From Chrysochromulina tobinii (Eukaryota > Haptophyta > Prymnesiales > Chrysochromulinaceae), in assembly GCA_001275005.1 (NCBI GenBank), contig JWZX01001900.1:1-27259 (forward strand): a stretch of 27,259 bases of DNA, written 5' to 3'. Below, piece after piece: positions 10,351 to 18,680 of this stretch (position 1 is its first letter; each line of letters begins with the position of its first letter). The translations under genes and the position numbers were made by a program. The notes beneath the pieces were generated by a model, which worked only from the letters and a program-made list of their open reading frames with translations, did no database searches and was not told the origin of the DNA.

Positions 10351-11950
10351 CTAGCCTAGCGACGGCGGCAGAGCATGCGGCAGAGGAGCCGCCGCCCCCG
10401 CTTTGCGCGGCTGTGCAAACTCGCACATGGACGTGCGCACGGCCGCGCTCTCCGACGTCGCCGCCGGCGTCGCCTGCTCGCCGTCCCCGCTGCTGCCCGG
10501 CGTCCACTTGTTGTCCTCCGCCGTGCAGTCAAAGTGCTCCGAGCAGTTCCAGACCACGTGCAGCGCCGCGTGCATCGCCGCCCCCCTCTCCTCCTTCGAG
10601 AGGTTTTGCCAGAGCTTCGGGCCCTGCGCCTCGACCCGCTGCCTCACTTTGGGATCGACGGGCACCGAGCATCGCTGCAAGCCGCACTCGCAAGGGCACG
10701 CGCACCGTGCATCGCACTCGCCGTAGCGTGCCCAGCAAAGCCGGCGCCGCAGGGAGAGCCGATGGTAAGTGACAAGCTGGCCGTGGAAGCTCGCCAACTC
10801 GAGTGTCTGCCGGTTGGCGTTGTTGACGACGTACCCTCCCGGCAGCAGCAGCAGTCGCACCCCCACTGCCCGAGCGCACGCGCCCACTGCTGTGTCCGAG
10901 TACGGAGCATCGAAGCACAATTGGTGCCGGAGGCCGTGCACGACGCGACGCATGGCCGCGTCGCTGAGCGCGTACGCCGGGCCGCCCGCATGGTGCGCGA
11001 CGATCGGCGGGTGGCCGTGCTGCTCTGTCCAATTCTTATAGTGGCAGAGCCCGTTACCGCAGAGGTGCGCTTGCCCGCGGCCTCCGCCGACGAGCAGCGG
11101 CTCGCTCGCATTGAGCATCGAGAGCACGCTGACGAGGCGCTCGACGAAGACGAACGAGTCGTCGTCGCACACCACCCACCAGCGCGCGCCGCGCCGCGCC
11201 TCGCTCCGGTACATGACCACAAGCAACTCGAGCACCTGATGAGGGAGGCAATCAGAGGCCATCATCAGAGGCCATCATCAGAGGCCATCATCAGAGGCCA
11301 TCATCAGAGGCCATCATCAGAGCATGTTCTGGTGAGCACCTTCCAGGAGTCTCGAGCTTGGCCGACTCGGGCAGCGCCGAGACGTACCCTGTTGCATTGT
11401 CGGCCATCTGGAACTCGGCAAAGATCCTGTGCCGCGCACCCTGGAGCGCCAACGTGCGGCTTGCCACACGTGCCCGTGACGCGAGCAGCCTCCTTGTCGT
11501 GAGCACACCAAAGAAGACGTCCTCCTTGCTCAGCGGCGCGGCTGCCGGCGGGCACGGCGGCCACGAAGCGAGCCGAGAGTGCCTGCAGTATGCGCCCACA
11601 CCCTGGAAGTAGTGCAGCCGCGACGCGTATTCGGGTACTGCTACAGAACCCAGCGGTCCCCACACGTCTTTTGAGATTGACTCGTGGCATCGCCATGCCA
11701 CCGGCGGCTGATAGCGAAACTTCGCCTCGGGAGGCTGCTGCAGCATCGCTGCTGGAAGCGTGCCCTTTTCTGGTCGATAGGACTCCGCGCACATGAGTCT
11801 TGTGGATTGCAGGCCCTGTGCGTGCATCGTGCGCGCCAGGCCGACGGATGCGAGACCAGCGACCCCTGCTGCGAACGCAGCAGGGCCGCGTTCACGCTGT
11901 TTGCGGACTCTGCGGACTTCCCTGCTTTCCAAGCACGGTACGGTAACCAT
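10351..11950 (-). CDS. Fringe-like GT31 glycosyltransferase (two exons)
   Basis: Exon 1 starts at the ATG at 11950 and runs to about 11340; exon 2 begins at about 11235 (VLELLVVMYR) and stops at 10351. A basic stretch (RRVRKQRERG) followed by a short hydrophobic run (AAFAAGVAGLASVGLA) fits a type II Golgi membrane anchor. Exon 1 carries a Fringe-type start of domain (EDVFFGVLTTRRLLASR). Exon 2 carries WWVVCDDDSF, the metal/UDP-sugar-binding DxD motif, then GGPAYALSDAAM and YSDTAVGACARAVGV, which match the Fringe/beta-1,3-galactosyltransferase acceptor-side motifs. The C-terminal tail is Cys-rich. The obvious junction (AG/GTGCTC to CATCAG/GTGCTC) does not keep frame: exon 1 ends in phase 2 and exon 2 begins in phase 0. 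The exact splice, or the integrity of the gene, is therefore unresolved. Family call firm, acceptor substrate unknown. Confidence 0.75.
11251..11322. repeat. 13-bp minisatellite, about 5.5 copies
   Basis: Five exact copies of ATCAGAGGCCATC are followed by a partial ATCAGAG. The array lies within the putative intron of the Fringe-like gene, about 15 nt from its acceptor. Thirteen is not a multiple of three, so if any of it were translated, each unit gained or lost would change the frame. Confidence 0.95.
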
Positions 11951-12133
11951 CAACCTCTGTGTGATCCGCGTGCCCGTGTGCCCTGTGTGTCCCGGCTCCC
12001 CCCCGTGTTTTTGTGAACCGGTACCGGAACTTCTTCATGCATCATATAGAAGAATAGAACCAAGACGTCGGTCGTCGCAAGACCTCGCGGAGAGCCCCCC
12101 GCACCCGCACGTCCCCGATGTATTTGAGTTGTT

Positions 12134-13372
12134 TCAATCCATGGACTTGAGATTGAGCGGCGCCTTCCCGCGCAGCGCGTACGGCTTCCACCACGAGGGG
12201 ACCTTGGACTGGTCGATGACCCAGTTGGCCTTGGCCTTGGTGAAGTAAGTCTCGAGCGTCTTGGGCGAGACGTAGATGGAGTGCTGCCCGCCAAAGTAGC
12301 GTATCAGATTGAAGGCCTGCAGCGTATTGACGACATCCACGGTGCGGAATTTCGTCATCTCGGAGAGCTCGGTGATGGAGACGGAGCCGCGGTGCTTGGC
12401 GAGGATCTCGAGGAGCGCGTACACCCAGTAGGAGCGGTACGAGACCAGCCCGAGGTCCGAGATTGGTCGCTCCGGCGTACCGAGCTTCCCTTCGCGCCGG
12501 GAGAGCTCATAAGAGAAGGCGATCATGAGCTTGCCATAGCCCTTACGCTGATAGCAGGGGAGCGTGAGGATGCAGGCGAGGTTGTACTCGCCGCCGCCCT
12601 CGGCCATCGAGGGCACCTTCTCCTTCGAGAAGTAGCCCACCATGTGCGCGCCCGCGTCGTCCACCTCGCAGATAATGTAGAAGAGGAAAGGCTCTACATC
12701 ATAGTAGAGTGTCTTGTGGTCGAGGAAGAGCTTGGCGAGCAGGCAGAGGTTCTCGCAGTAGATGCGCTGCTCCTTCGGGTCGACCTCGAAGATCGAGATG
12801 CGGTGCAGCTCGCCGCGGATCTCCTTGGTCTCGCGGTACACCTCGTCGCCTGGAGGGTGGAAGACCTTGCACTTGGTCTGCAGGTACCGCTCGAGCTGCT
12901 CGCGCCGCGCAAAGTAGTTGAGGTCGAACTCGGAGACGAAGAGGACGTCCGTGCCGTCGTACTCCTTGCCAAAGGGCGAGAAGTACCATGTCTCCATCTG
13001 CCACTGCCCCATAACCACGCGGTTGATGTTCTTCACCTTGGTCGCCTCCTCATGCTCCTTGAGCGTCGCCAGGTCCAGCTCGCCCTCCTCCTCGTGCTCC
13101 TCGTGATCGTACTTGCGCTTGGACGTGCGCGTGAACTTGCCCTCCTCACTGACACACCCGCCGAGGACGAACCTGTCGAGCGTGACCCACTCGTCCAGCC
13201 GCCGGTTCAGACCCTCGTAGTGCACGTAATACCTCCACTCGCCCGTGTCCTCGTTCTGCCTGCGCTCAATCACCTCGCACGACTTGACGCCCTGGTCTCG
13301 CCACTTACACAGCAGCTTGGCTCCCATCTCGAGCGGCTTGGCCGTCTGCGGCGTCGCGGATGCGCGCACCAT
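12134..13372 (-). CDS. MYST-family histone acetyltransferase (TIP60/Esa1 type)
   Basis: A 412-aa protein from the ATG at 13372. The frame stays open upstream, but a GTGTACAG just before suggests a 5'-UTR intron acceptor. The N-terminus is a chromo-barrel domain (KLLCKWRDQG to LDEWVTLDRF). An acidic linker leads to the MYST domain: LFLDHKTLYYDVEPFLFY with the autoacetylated Lys, YNLACILTLP with the catalytic Cys, QRKGYGKLMIAFSYELS for acetyl-CoA binding, and GTPERPISDLG with the general-base Glu, then SYRSYW. The usual C2HC finger is degenerate: EFDLNYF and LERYLQTKC lack the first Cys ligand and the His, as in yeast Esa1. Expected role: acetylation of histone H4/H2A in a NuA4-like nuclear complex, from family knowledge. 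It lies on the same strand as the Fringe-like gene and is divergent from the gene at 13778. Confidence 0.95.
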   Translation of the reverse strand: MVRASATPQTAKPLEMGAKLLCKWRDQGVKSCEVIERRQNEDTGEWRYYVHYEGLNRRLDEWVTLDRFVLGGCVSEEGKFTRTSKRKYDHEEHEEEGELDLATLKEHEEATKVKNINRVVMGQWQMETWYFSPFGKEYDGTDVLFVSEFDLNYFARREQLERYLQTKCKVFHPPGDEVYRETKEIRGELHRISIFEVDPKEQRIYCENLCLLAKLFLDHKTLYYDVEPFLFYIICEVDDAGAHMVGYFSKEKVPSMAEGGGEYNLACILTLPCYQRKGYGKLMIAFSYELSRREGKLGTPERPISDLGLVSYRSYWVYALLEILAKHRGSVSITELSEMTKFRTVDVVNTLQAFNLIRYFGGQHSIYVSPKTLETYFTKAKANWVIDQSKVPSWWKPYALRGKAPLNLKSMD

Positions 13373-13777
13373 GAGGCTCGCGCACTGGGGTACCGCAGCA
13401 CCAAGAACGCCACCCTGTACACACACGAAAAAGCTTAGCGCCTTGATCATTCACACCTCGTAGGCTCACGCACACCCTCGGGGTGCAACGCAACCGCGCT
13501 CACAGACACGGTACAGAGTCGCTATACCATACATACCCCGGGTCAACCCGCTCTTGATGGAACACATCCTGTGGACCTGTGCTGAGTGCTCAGAGATCGC
13601 TGCTCGTTTCATATGCCTGTGGTCGTGCGTCTTGCCGCACAGGCTTATTAACGTGAACGTGACATATGGTGACGAAGCGAAGCGACCGGGACAGCGCCTG
13701 TCACATTAGGGTGATGTGAAAAAGCAAGCAAGCACTTTGGACTGTGCATCGCCTGGCGCGGCCGATCAGCTGCCCTG
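13373..13777. promoter_or_regulatory. Divergent intergenic region
   Basis: About 400 nt separate the MYST start (minus) from the start at 13778 (plus), so it probably holds both promoters. A TATACCATACATACC stretch lies near 13521. The part nearest the MYST gene may hold a 5'-UTR intron. No defined promoter element can be assigned. Confidence 0.4.
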
Positions 13778-15676
13778 ATGGGAGCGGAGCAGTCGACCGG
13801 GGCGAACCCGGAACCGCTCGACACTTCTCCCACGGGTGGAGGGAGCGCGTCGGCAGACTCTCCACCGAATCTCCCGGCCGTCGACCCGACGCAGCCATGC
13901 AAAGAGGCAGGAGGAGAGGTTCTCGCACCTGTAGCACCTGCATCCGTAGGGTCCGGATTGTTTGTCCACGTACCCTGCTTTGGCGAGCTCTTTGATCGAA
14001 AGAGCGAGCCGTTGTGTGAGGCTGACTCCATGGACGATGGCGGCACCGCTGCTGCTGTCGATGACTCTGCCAACGAGGAGAAAAGCTCATCCAAATCCTC
14101 GATATGGGAGGCGACATTGCCTGCTCGCAGCGCACGTGGCTTGCCCACCGATGCCGTTCGGGAGAGCTCTGATGAAGCGACGCGCCGAGCCCAAAATCCA
14201 TACCTGATCTTCAAGCGGCACAAGCCGTTTGAGATCGGCCCGAAGCAGAGCCTGAGCCCGCCCCTTTCAGCTCGCATCGGCATCAGCTCATCGACGTACG
14301 CGCGAGCCGTCGCAGCTGGCGCGTATTCGCTCGCAATGGACGAAATGGACGCCGTCGCCAAACGCCTCGAGGAAATGGCGACGAGCCCCTCGAGGACAAG
14401 ATCTCCTTCCCAAAGCCCTGGTCGGAGGCAAGATCAAGATGGCAGTCCGTGCGACGGCCATGGCGATGGCGAAGAGGAGGAAGACATCGAGAAACTGGCC
14501 GAAATAGCACGCTCAATGCGCGAGCGGACTGAGCCAGTAAGCTCGTGGGACGAGCCCGTGCGCTTGCACACCAAAACGCTCAGTGCTGCGCTCGGAATCG
14601 ACTGGACCAAGTATCTGAGCCGCATCGACACGCAGCGTGCGGCGGCGGCGGCGATGAATGCAGACGAGCGAGGACGAAAGTCTCCGCCGAGCAGTGAGGG
14701 AGGCTCTGCAAGCGCGCGCGGAGGCTCGTCATCGCGGAGCGCCATATACACACGCGATGGCCGCCGCATAGATATGTCGCTCCGAAGCGAGCAGGAGGCA
14801 CAGCTCATCGAGCGCGTGCAGGGGCACTCAACAACGGCCGTGCCATCAGCATCGCACCCTTCAGTGGCCAAGTATGTTGGCGCAGATGGGACGCCGGGGA
14901 TAACGCCACGATCGACCACCATTACGCCACGGTCCATGTCCCACACGCCGCGTGCCAATGGCGCCACGCCTCGAAGCTCAAGCACGCCGCGAAGCAACGG
15001 CTTAAACAGGAGCACTCCGAGGCACAGCGCCAGTCCGCGCCGACCACTCCCGCAAGCTTCGTTTGGTCTCGAGCACCCGCCGTCCGTTCCACCGGAAGTG
15101 CCCGGATATCACGCGGGGGTCCACGATGCGAAACCGATGAGCGCCCGAGCAGCAAGCAGCTCTTGTGGAGGCGGCGAAACATCCCGATCTGCATCAGGCG
15201 GTGGCAGGTCTGGGTCTGGGTCGATGGCCGAACGCGAGGCACAGCGCCAGGTGAAGCTCGAAGCTGGTCTGGCAGCCGTGCGTGAAAAGCGGCAGGCCAT
15301 GTCACGGCCGCTCAGGCAGGCGCTCTCATCAAAGATTGACTCAGCAGCAACGTTGATCAATGGCACCGGTATGGACACGCAAACATATTTCGAGAGTGAT
15401 GGGTGGCGCGACTCAAATTACTGGAAGACCCACATCGACTACCGGACCCTCAAACATCGTGGCAGGGGATCGCACTCGCTGCATGACCTACGGGCGAGCA
15501 CGATCAGCATCCCGCTGCAGAATCCCGATAACGCCGGCAAGGGTACGACGAGCTCCGTGGCTGTCTGCCAAGGCAGTAACGGCGGCAGCGCGGCGGCGAT
15601 GTCACGGACACTTCCTGTGAGCGCGAGCGGTGGGGTGGCGATGCTCCCCGCGTGTCGCGGGCACCCCCCTTTTTAG
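13778..15676 (+). CDS. Low-complexity protein with N-myristoylation signal and S/T-P-R motifs
   Basis: A 632-aa single-exon frame from the ATG at 13778. The N-terminus MGAEQS matches the MGxxxS/T N-myristoylation consensus, suggesting membrane attachment after Met removal. Most of the protein is disordered and rich in Ser, Pro, Arg and Ala. It includes a small SP cluster (RTRSPSQSPGRR), an acidic patch (GEEEEDIEKL) and, at 14894-15046, six TPR motifs plus one SPR, typical proline-directed or basophilic kinase sites. The C-terminal part has a charged helix (AEREAQRQVKLEAGLAAV) followed by a more ordered segment with YFESDGWRDSNYWKTHIDY, which is the best candidate for a conserved domain. I do not recognise the family. 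A signalling, cytoskeletal or flagellar-membrane role would be speculation. Confidence 0.65.
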   Translation: MGAEQSTGANPEPLDTSPTGGGSASADSPPNLPAVDPTQPCKEAGGEVLAPVAPASVGSGLFVHVPCFGELFDRKSEPLCEADSMDDGGTAAAVDDSANEEKSSSKSSIWEATLPARSARGLPTDAVRESSDEATRRAQNPYLIFKRHKPFEIGPKQSLSPPLSARIGISSSTYARAVAAGAYSLAMDEMDAVAKRLEEMATSPSRTRSPSQSPGRRQDQDGSPCDGHGDGEEEEDIEKLAEIARSMRERTEPVSSWDEPVRLHTKTLSAALGIDWTKYLSRIDTQRAAAAAMNADERGRKSPPSSEGGSASARGGSSSRSAIYTRDGRRIDMSLRSEQEAQLIERVQGHSTTAVPSASHPSVAKYVGADGTPGITPRSTTITPRSMSHTPRANGATPRSSSTPRSNGLNRSTPRHSASPRRPLPQASFGLEHPPSVPPEVPGYHAGVHDAKPMSARAASSSCGGGETSRSASGGGRSGSGSMAEREAQRQVKLEAGLAAVREKRQAMSRPLRQALSSKIDSAATLINGTGMDTQTYFESDGWRDSNYWKTHIDYRTLKHRGRGSHSLHDLRASTISIPLQNPDNAGKGTTSSVAVCQGSNGGSAAAMSRTLPVSASGGVAMLPACRGHPPF

Positions 15677-16439
15677 TTTAGGTTTTAGCGCAGTGGCTGC
15701 TTCGGCCGCGAGTCGAAAGCGCGGCCACCCGAATTCACGGCACGCACGCGGCACGGTCGGGTAGCGCAGTACGACGCGCCATACCGTACGGGACGTATAC
15801 ATGTAAGCTAGAGTGTCACAATGTGGAGACGTAGAGTCAGAGCCGGTGACGTGCGGTACGGATGTACTCCAACACCAGGTCGTCTGGAATACCGGGACCT
15901 GGAGAGCGCCACCCAACGAAGGTTGAAGCCCGGGTCGCGCGTGGCGACAGAGGTCAGAGCCGGGCACCGTCCGCGCGTCCGGACACCGGACCCGCCCCGC
16001 CGAGCCCCCGCGGTCCGGTCCGGTCGGGTCCAGCGAGCCGTGGCCCGTGCTGCGGTAATTAAGACAGTAACCGTACGGCGCGGTTCCCACGCTGTACGGC
16101 GCGGTAATACGACACTACCACAGTGAGATCCACTGTACTGAACGGCCCGCGCCGACCCCGTCACCCGATCACACATATCACATTCAGACCGACCGAGCAC
16201 CCCGCGGGCGTCGGACTCCGCGGATGCCCCGTCCGCACAATTCCGGCTCGCATACACGCACATGCAGCACGCAATGCGCCCACGCTCCGTACTGCGTACT
16301 CGGAGCGCGCGGCACGTGCGGGCGCGGGGTGCAAGCCGAGCTGTAGCGCAACATGCCGTGGCGAATTATTCCGTACGGCTCGGTTGTACTCACGGTACAA
16401 CGGTCGAGCGCTCGGGGTACCGCCCGGCCAGGGGTCATG
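15677..16439. other. Intergenic, no gene seen
   Basis: About 760 nt of GC-rich sequence dense in CpG and in the tetramer GTAC. GTACGGCGCGGT occurs twice (16073-16084, 16094-16105), and GTTGTAC/GTACAAC forms a short inverted repeat near 16383-16402. One TACATGTA is at 15798. Open frames here look like chance frames in GC-rich DNA. Confidence 0.5.
15798..15805. other. TACATGTA palindrome
   Basis: About 120 nt downstream of the stop at 15676, in intergenic DNA. One of six exact copies. Confidence 0.5.
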
Positions 16440-16868
16440 TCATGAGTCCTGTGCGGGGTTCTGAGTTGAGAGTGTCGTGCGTTCTGAGACTGGGCCGGTC
16501 TGCTGTACGCACGCCGCCGAAGCAGAATTACGGTTCAGTATCAAGTTCGAGAATTGTTGCATGGAGGAGGCTATCTCGAGGTCGAGCTCTTCTACAGATT
16601 TGGTCAAGTCCGAGGCCAACACGGACTTTCGCTCCTGGAGCGTGCTCTGCTCGTTTGCCTCGGCTGAGACGAAGCGCATGATTTCAGTCCCCATAGTCTG
16701 CATCAACGCAGTCACGTCCTCGCTGATCTTCGTGCCATGCTTGAGCTCGTTGTGCAAGGTTTGTGCCACATTCGCGGCAGGGATGAGATAGTCACGGTCA
16801 CGCGTTTCACTGCTGGAACTTGCTTCTGGTTTCGATGAAGGCCTTGCAATTGGGTCTGACCGCTCCAT
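16440..16868 (-). CDS. NF-YB/HAP3-like histone-fold protein
   Basis: From the ATG at 16868 the protein is about 142 aa; the frame also stays open upstream to about 17054. After a Ser-rich leader it contains RDRDYLIPAANVAQTL, which aligns with the NF-YB start (REQDRFLPIANV). It continues with a histone fold: KISEDVTALMQTMGTEIM, FVSAEANEQS, then ERKSVLASDL, matching the NF-YB pattern of K-I-S/KDA, SEA/GEASD and RKT-x-DDL. Several canonical residues are changed (Thr to Ser in RKT, no DLLWAM), so it may be a divergent NF-YB, Dr1/NC2-beta or another histone-fold partner. NF-YB proteins pair with NF-YC and bind CCAAT promoters with NF-YA; that role is inferred. A TACATGTA palindrome sits immediately 5' of the start codon. 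Confidence 0.65.
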   Translation of the reverse strand: MERSDPIARPSSKPEASSSSETRDRDYLIPAANVAQTLHNELKHGTKISEDVTALMQTMGTEIMRFVSAEANEQSTLQERKSVLASDLTKSVEELDLEIASSMQQFSNLILNRNSASAACVQQTGPVSERTTLSTQNPAQDS

Positions 16869-16870
16869 AG

Positions 16871-16878
16871 TACATGTA
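16871..16878. other. TACATGTA palindrome at NF-YB-like start
   Basis: Directly 5' of the minus-strand start codon at 16868. It also places an out-of-frame ATG just ahead of the chosen start. Confidence 0.5.
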
Positions 16879-17364
16879 AGGATGCAGGTGGAGGAGAGGA
16901 GACGCGTCCCTTTGCCGCGGCACTGGATTGGCAAGATGAGCTGTGGCGGGCGATCAAGCGCGATGGAGCGGATCAAGGAGGGGTAAGCCGAACTTGGCCA
17001 TGGGCCAGGCTCGGGTCGAGGCTCGGGAACACGCGATATCGATGCAGCAGTCACCTTCAGCTATGAGGAGGATCCCTTTTGCGCCACGACGGTCTTGAGG
17101 AACCTCCGGAGCCTCGGGACGACTGTGCGGGAAAAAGCTCGCAAAAAGCTCCGATAGGTAATCAAGCGTGTCGCGCCGCAAGTATGACTGATACTGATGT
17201 GATTCCGCGATCGGATTTTCAAGGCGCTAGGCGGGCGGCGGGCCTATACGGCCTCAACGCATGGTCCGCCTCCACTGCGCTCCGGTGCGCTCGGAGCGCG
17301 GGGAGCGGGACTCACGTCGAGAGCGCGGTGACCCGCGTGGGTGGCAAATAGCCGCGTTCCGGCG

Positions 17365-17372
17365 TACATGTA
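17365..17372. other. TACATGTA palindrome
   Basis: About 130 nt beyond the hydrolase stop codon, intergenic. Confidence 0.5.
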
Positions 17373-17496
17373 GCGCGTTCCATGGCAGATTGGAGACACA
17401 CACAGGTTTAGAGGGAAACTACGCCGTCGCGCTATTTTACTGGTACTGTAAGTTTAGAGCCCCCCGCCTTCCAAGAAGGCGCGGAGCGAGCTCTTC

Positions 17497-18453
17497 TCAG
17501 GGCACTCGATACACGATCCCTCGAGGCAGCTCCGCGTGGCTTGGTACAACAGGATCGCCCTTTGCGTCGAGCTTGGTCTCGTAGTGACGTGCCAAGTAGC
17601 CTATCGGAAAGTTATGGTACCCGAGGAGCCGCAACCCGAGGTCCTGCAAGAGGTTACCAGTGTTCGGCGGCGGAAAGGAAGCGCGTTCCTTGGAGCCAGT
17701 GACGTCGTATGCGTAGCAGAGTGGCAATGGAAAGTTGGTCGAGGGCACGATGTCATCGCTGTTGAGATAGTGCTCGGCAAAATCGGCATCGCGTCCGAAC
17801 AGGCGAGCACCGCTCGTACGCAAACCATTGTCCCATGGCGCGCCCACTTCGTCTGCACGGGCGCAGAAGGGATCGCACAAAGTCAAACGCGTGGTAGCCC
17901 GCTTGCTTCCAGCCGCTTCCACGTAGGCCGTGATGCACTCATTGGCGGCGAACCCTCCGGCCGAAGTGCCCGAGACGTGCAGTGAGCGAAGATTGGTGCG
18001 GGCAGCGAGCGCCCGGCCAAGCTTCCGCCCGATGGCTTGGCCCGTGTATGATATGCGCTCAGCAGTGGCAGCCTCAAGGTACTCCCGCCACACGAGCACA
18101 TGCACATAGCGGCTTAGGCCGGCGGCCTTATCCTGCGCGAGGATGCGAGCCTTGAGGTCTGCGTCTTCTCTATCGGGTCCACCACGACCGTGAAAGTGCA
18201 GGAAGACATGCTGCTGTGTAAAGTCTGGAAGTGCCACTGCTGAGATGTCTGTCGGGTCACGGAGGTAGTCTTCCACGGTGAAGGCAGCGGCCGGTGCTGG
18301 TGCTCGTAACGATGCTGTGGCGGATACAAGTGGCATCGCGGCGCCGAGCGTGCGGAGTGCAGCTGCCGACGCTGTCAGCAGCTGAAGCTGGAGCGCAGCC
18401 GTCCTACGCAACATATTCATTCGTGCGTTTTGCGCGCGGTGTGAACGTGTCAT
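17497..18453 (-). CDS. Alpha/beta-hydrolase, lipase-like, with targeting leader
   Basis: About 318 aa from the ATG at 18453; ATGs at 18420 and 18414 are alternatives and give a cleaner hydrophobic leader (MLRRTAALQLQLLTASAAA). The Ala-rich N-terminus suggests a signal or organelle transit peptide. The fold is supported by HVFLHFHGRGG (first strand and oxyanion-hole loop), a nucleophile elbow HVSGTSAGGFAAN with the G-x-S-x-G Ser, a following LTLCDPF strand, YLNSDDIVPSTNFPL as a candidate acid-residue region, and GYHNFPIGYLARHY, which offers the catalytic His. Pattern and length fit small secreted or plastid lipases/esterases of cyanobacteria and algae. Substrate is not predictable. It is divergent from the CFAP97-like gene with a gap of about 230 nt. 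Confidence 0.75.
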   Translation of the reverse strand: MTRSHRAQNARMNMLRRTAALQLQLLTASAAALRTLGAAMPLVSATASLRAPAPAAAFTVEDYLRDPTDISAVALPDFTQQHVFLHFHGRGGPDREDADLKARILAQDKAAGLSRYVHVLVWREYLEAATAERISYTGQAIGRKLGRALAARTNLRSLHVSGTSAGGFAANECITAYVEAAGSKRATTRLTLCDPFCARADEVGAPWDNGLRTSGARLFGRDADFAEHYLNSDDIVPSTNFPLPLCYAYDVTGSKERASFPPPNTGNLLQDLGLRLLGYHNFPIGYLARHYETKLDAKGDPVVPSHAELPRGIVYRVP

Positions 18454-18680
18454 TCTCACAACACCTCAACAAGAGACTGGTCCTTCCATTCGAGCGGGGC
18501 GCCGGTACATGTAGGAGCATCGTCTCAAAGTGCATGCTGCATTTCGCCTTTTTGCCTTTCGCTCACTGTCCGTTCAGAAGTTTGTTCTTCCTGAACGTTT
18601 TCTGCACGATCGCTCGCGCCAACTGGCGCGTCGCGTCGCGTGCCCTACGCGTGACCCTGCCGGCCCGCCCCACACGCGAC
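18454..18680. promoter_or_regulatory. Divergent promoter region, hydrolase / CFAP97-like
   Basis: About 230 nt between two divergent start codons, so both promoters must overlap here unless there are remote 5' exons. It holds one TACATGTA (18506-18513). No TATA box is evident. Confidence 0.4.
18506..18513. other. TACATGTA palindrome in divergent promoter
   Basis: Within the 230-nt gap between the divergent hydrolase and CFAP97-like starts. Confidence 0.5.

Larger units (their letters stand above)
16869..17496. other. Intergenic, no confident gene
   Basis: Between the NF-YB-like start and the hydrolase stop, both on the minus strand. It may contain an upstream exon or promoter of the NF-YB-like gene. 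TACATGTA occurs at 16871 and 17365. No recognisable protein is encoded. Confidence 0.4.

Noticed and set aside
10244-10507. Minus-strand frame ending SEEQRSTLHANKLAALAKRL
   Set aside because: Could be an alternative C-terminus of the Fringe-like protein, but no usable intron joins it to the Fringe frame.
11251-11322. Possible CRISPR-like array
   Set aside because: Units are contiguous 13-mers with no spacers, in a eukaryotic intron.
10375-11502. Long plus-strand frame (375 codons)
   Set aside because: It is antisense to the Fringe-like gene, is Arg/Ala/His-rich as expected of GC-rich antisense, and shows no domain.
12281-13438. Long plus-strand frame (385 codons)
   Set aside because: Antisense shadow of the MYST acetyltransferase; the minus strand encodes an unmistakable conserved protein.
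13648-14361. Minus-strand frame of 237 codons in the divergent region
   Set aside because: Mostly antisense to the gene at 13778, which has the better start and composition; no recognisable domain.
15677-16439. Several GC-rich frames of 60-160 codons
   Set aside because: Arg/Ala/Pro-rich on both strands with no domain; frames of this size are expected by chance in CpG-dense DNA.
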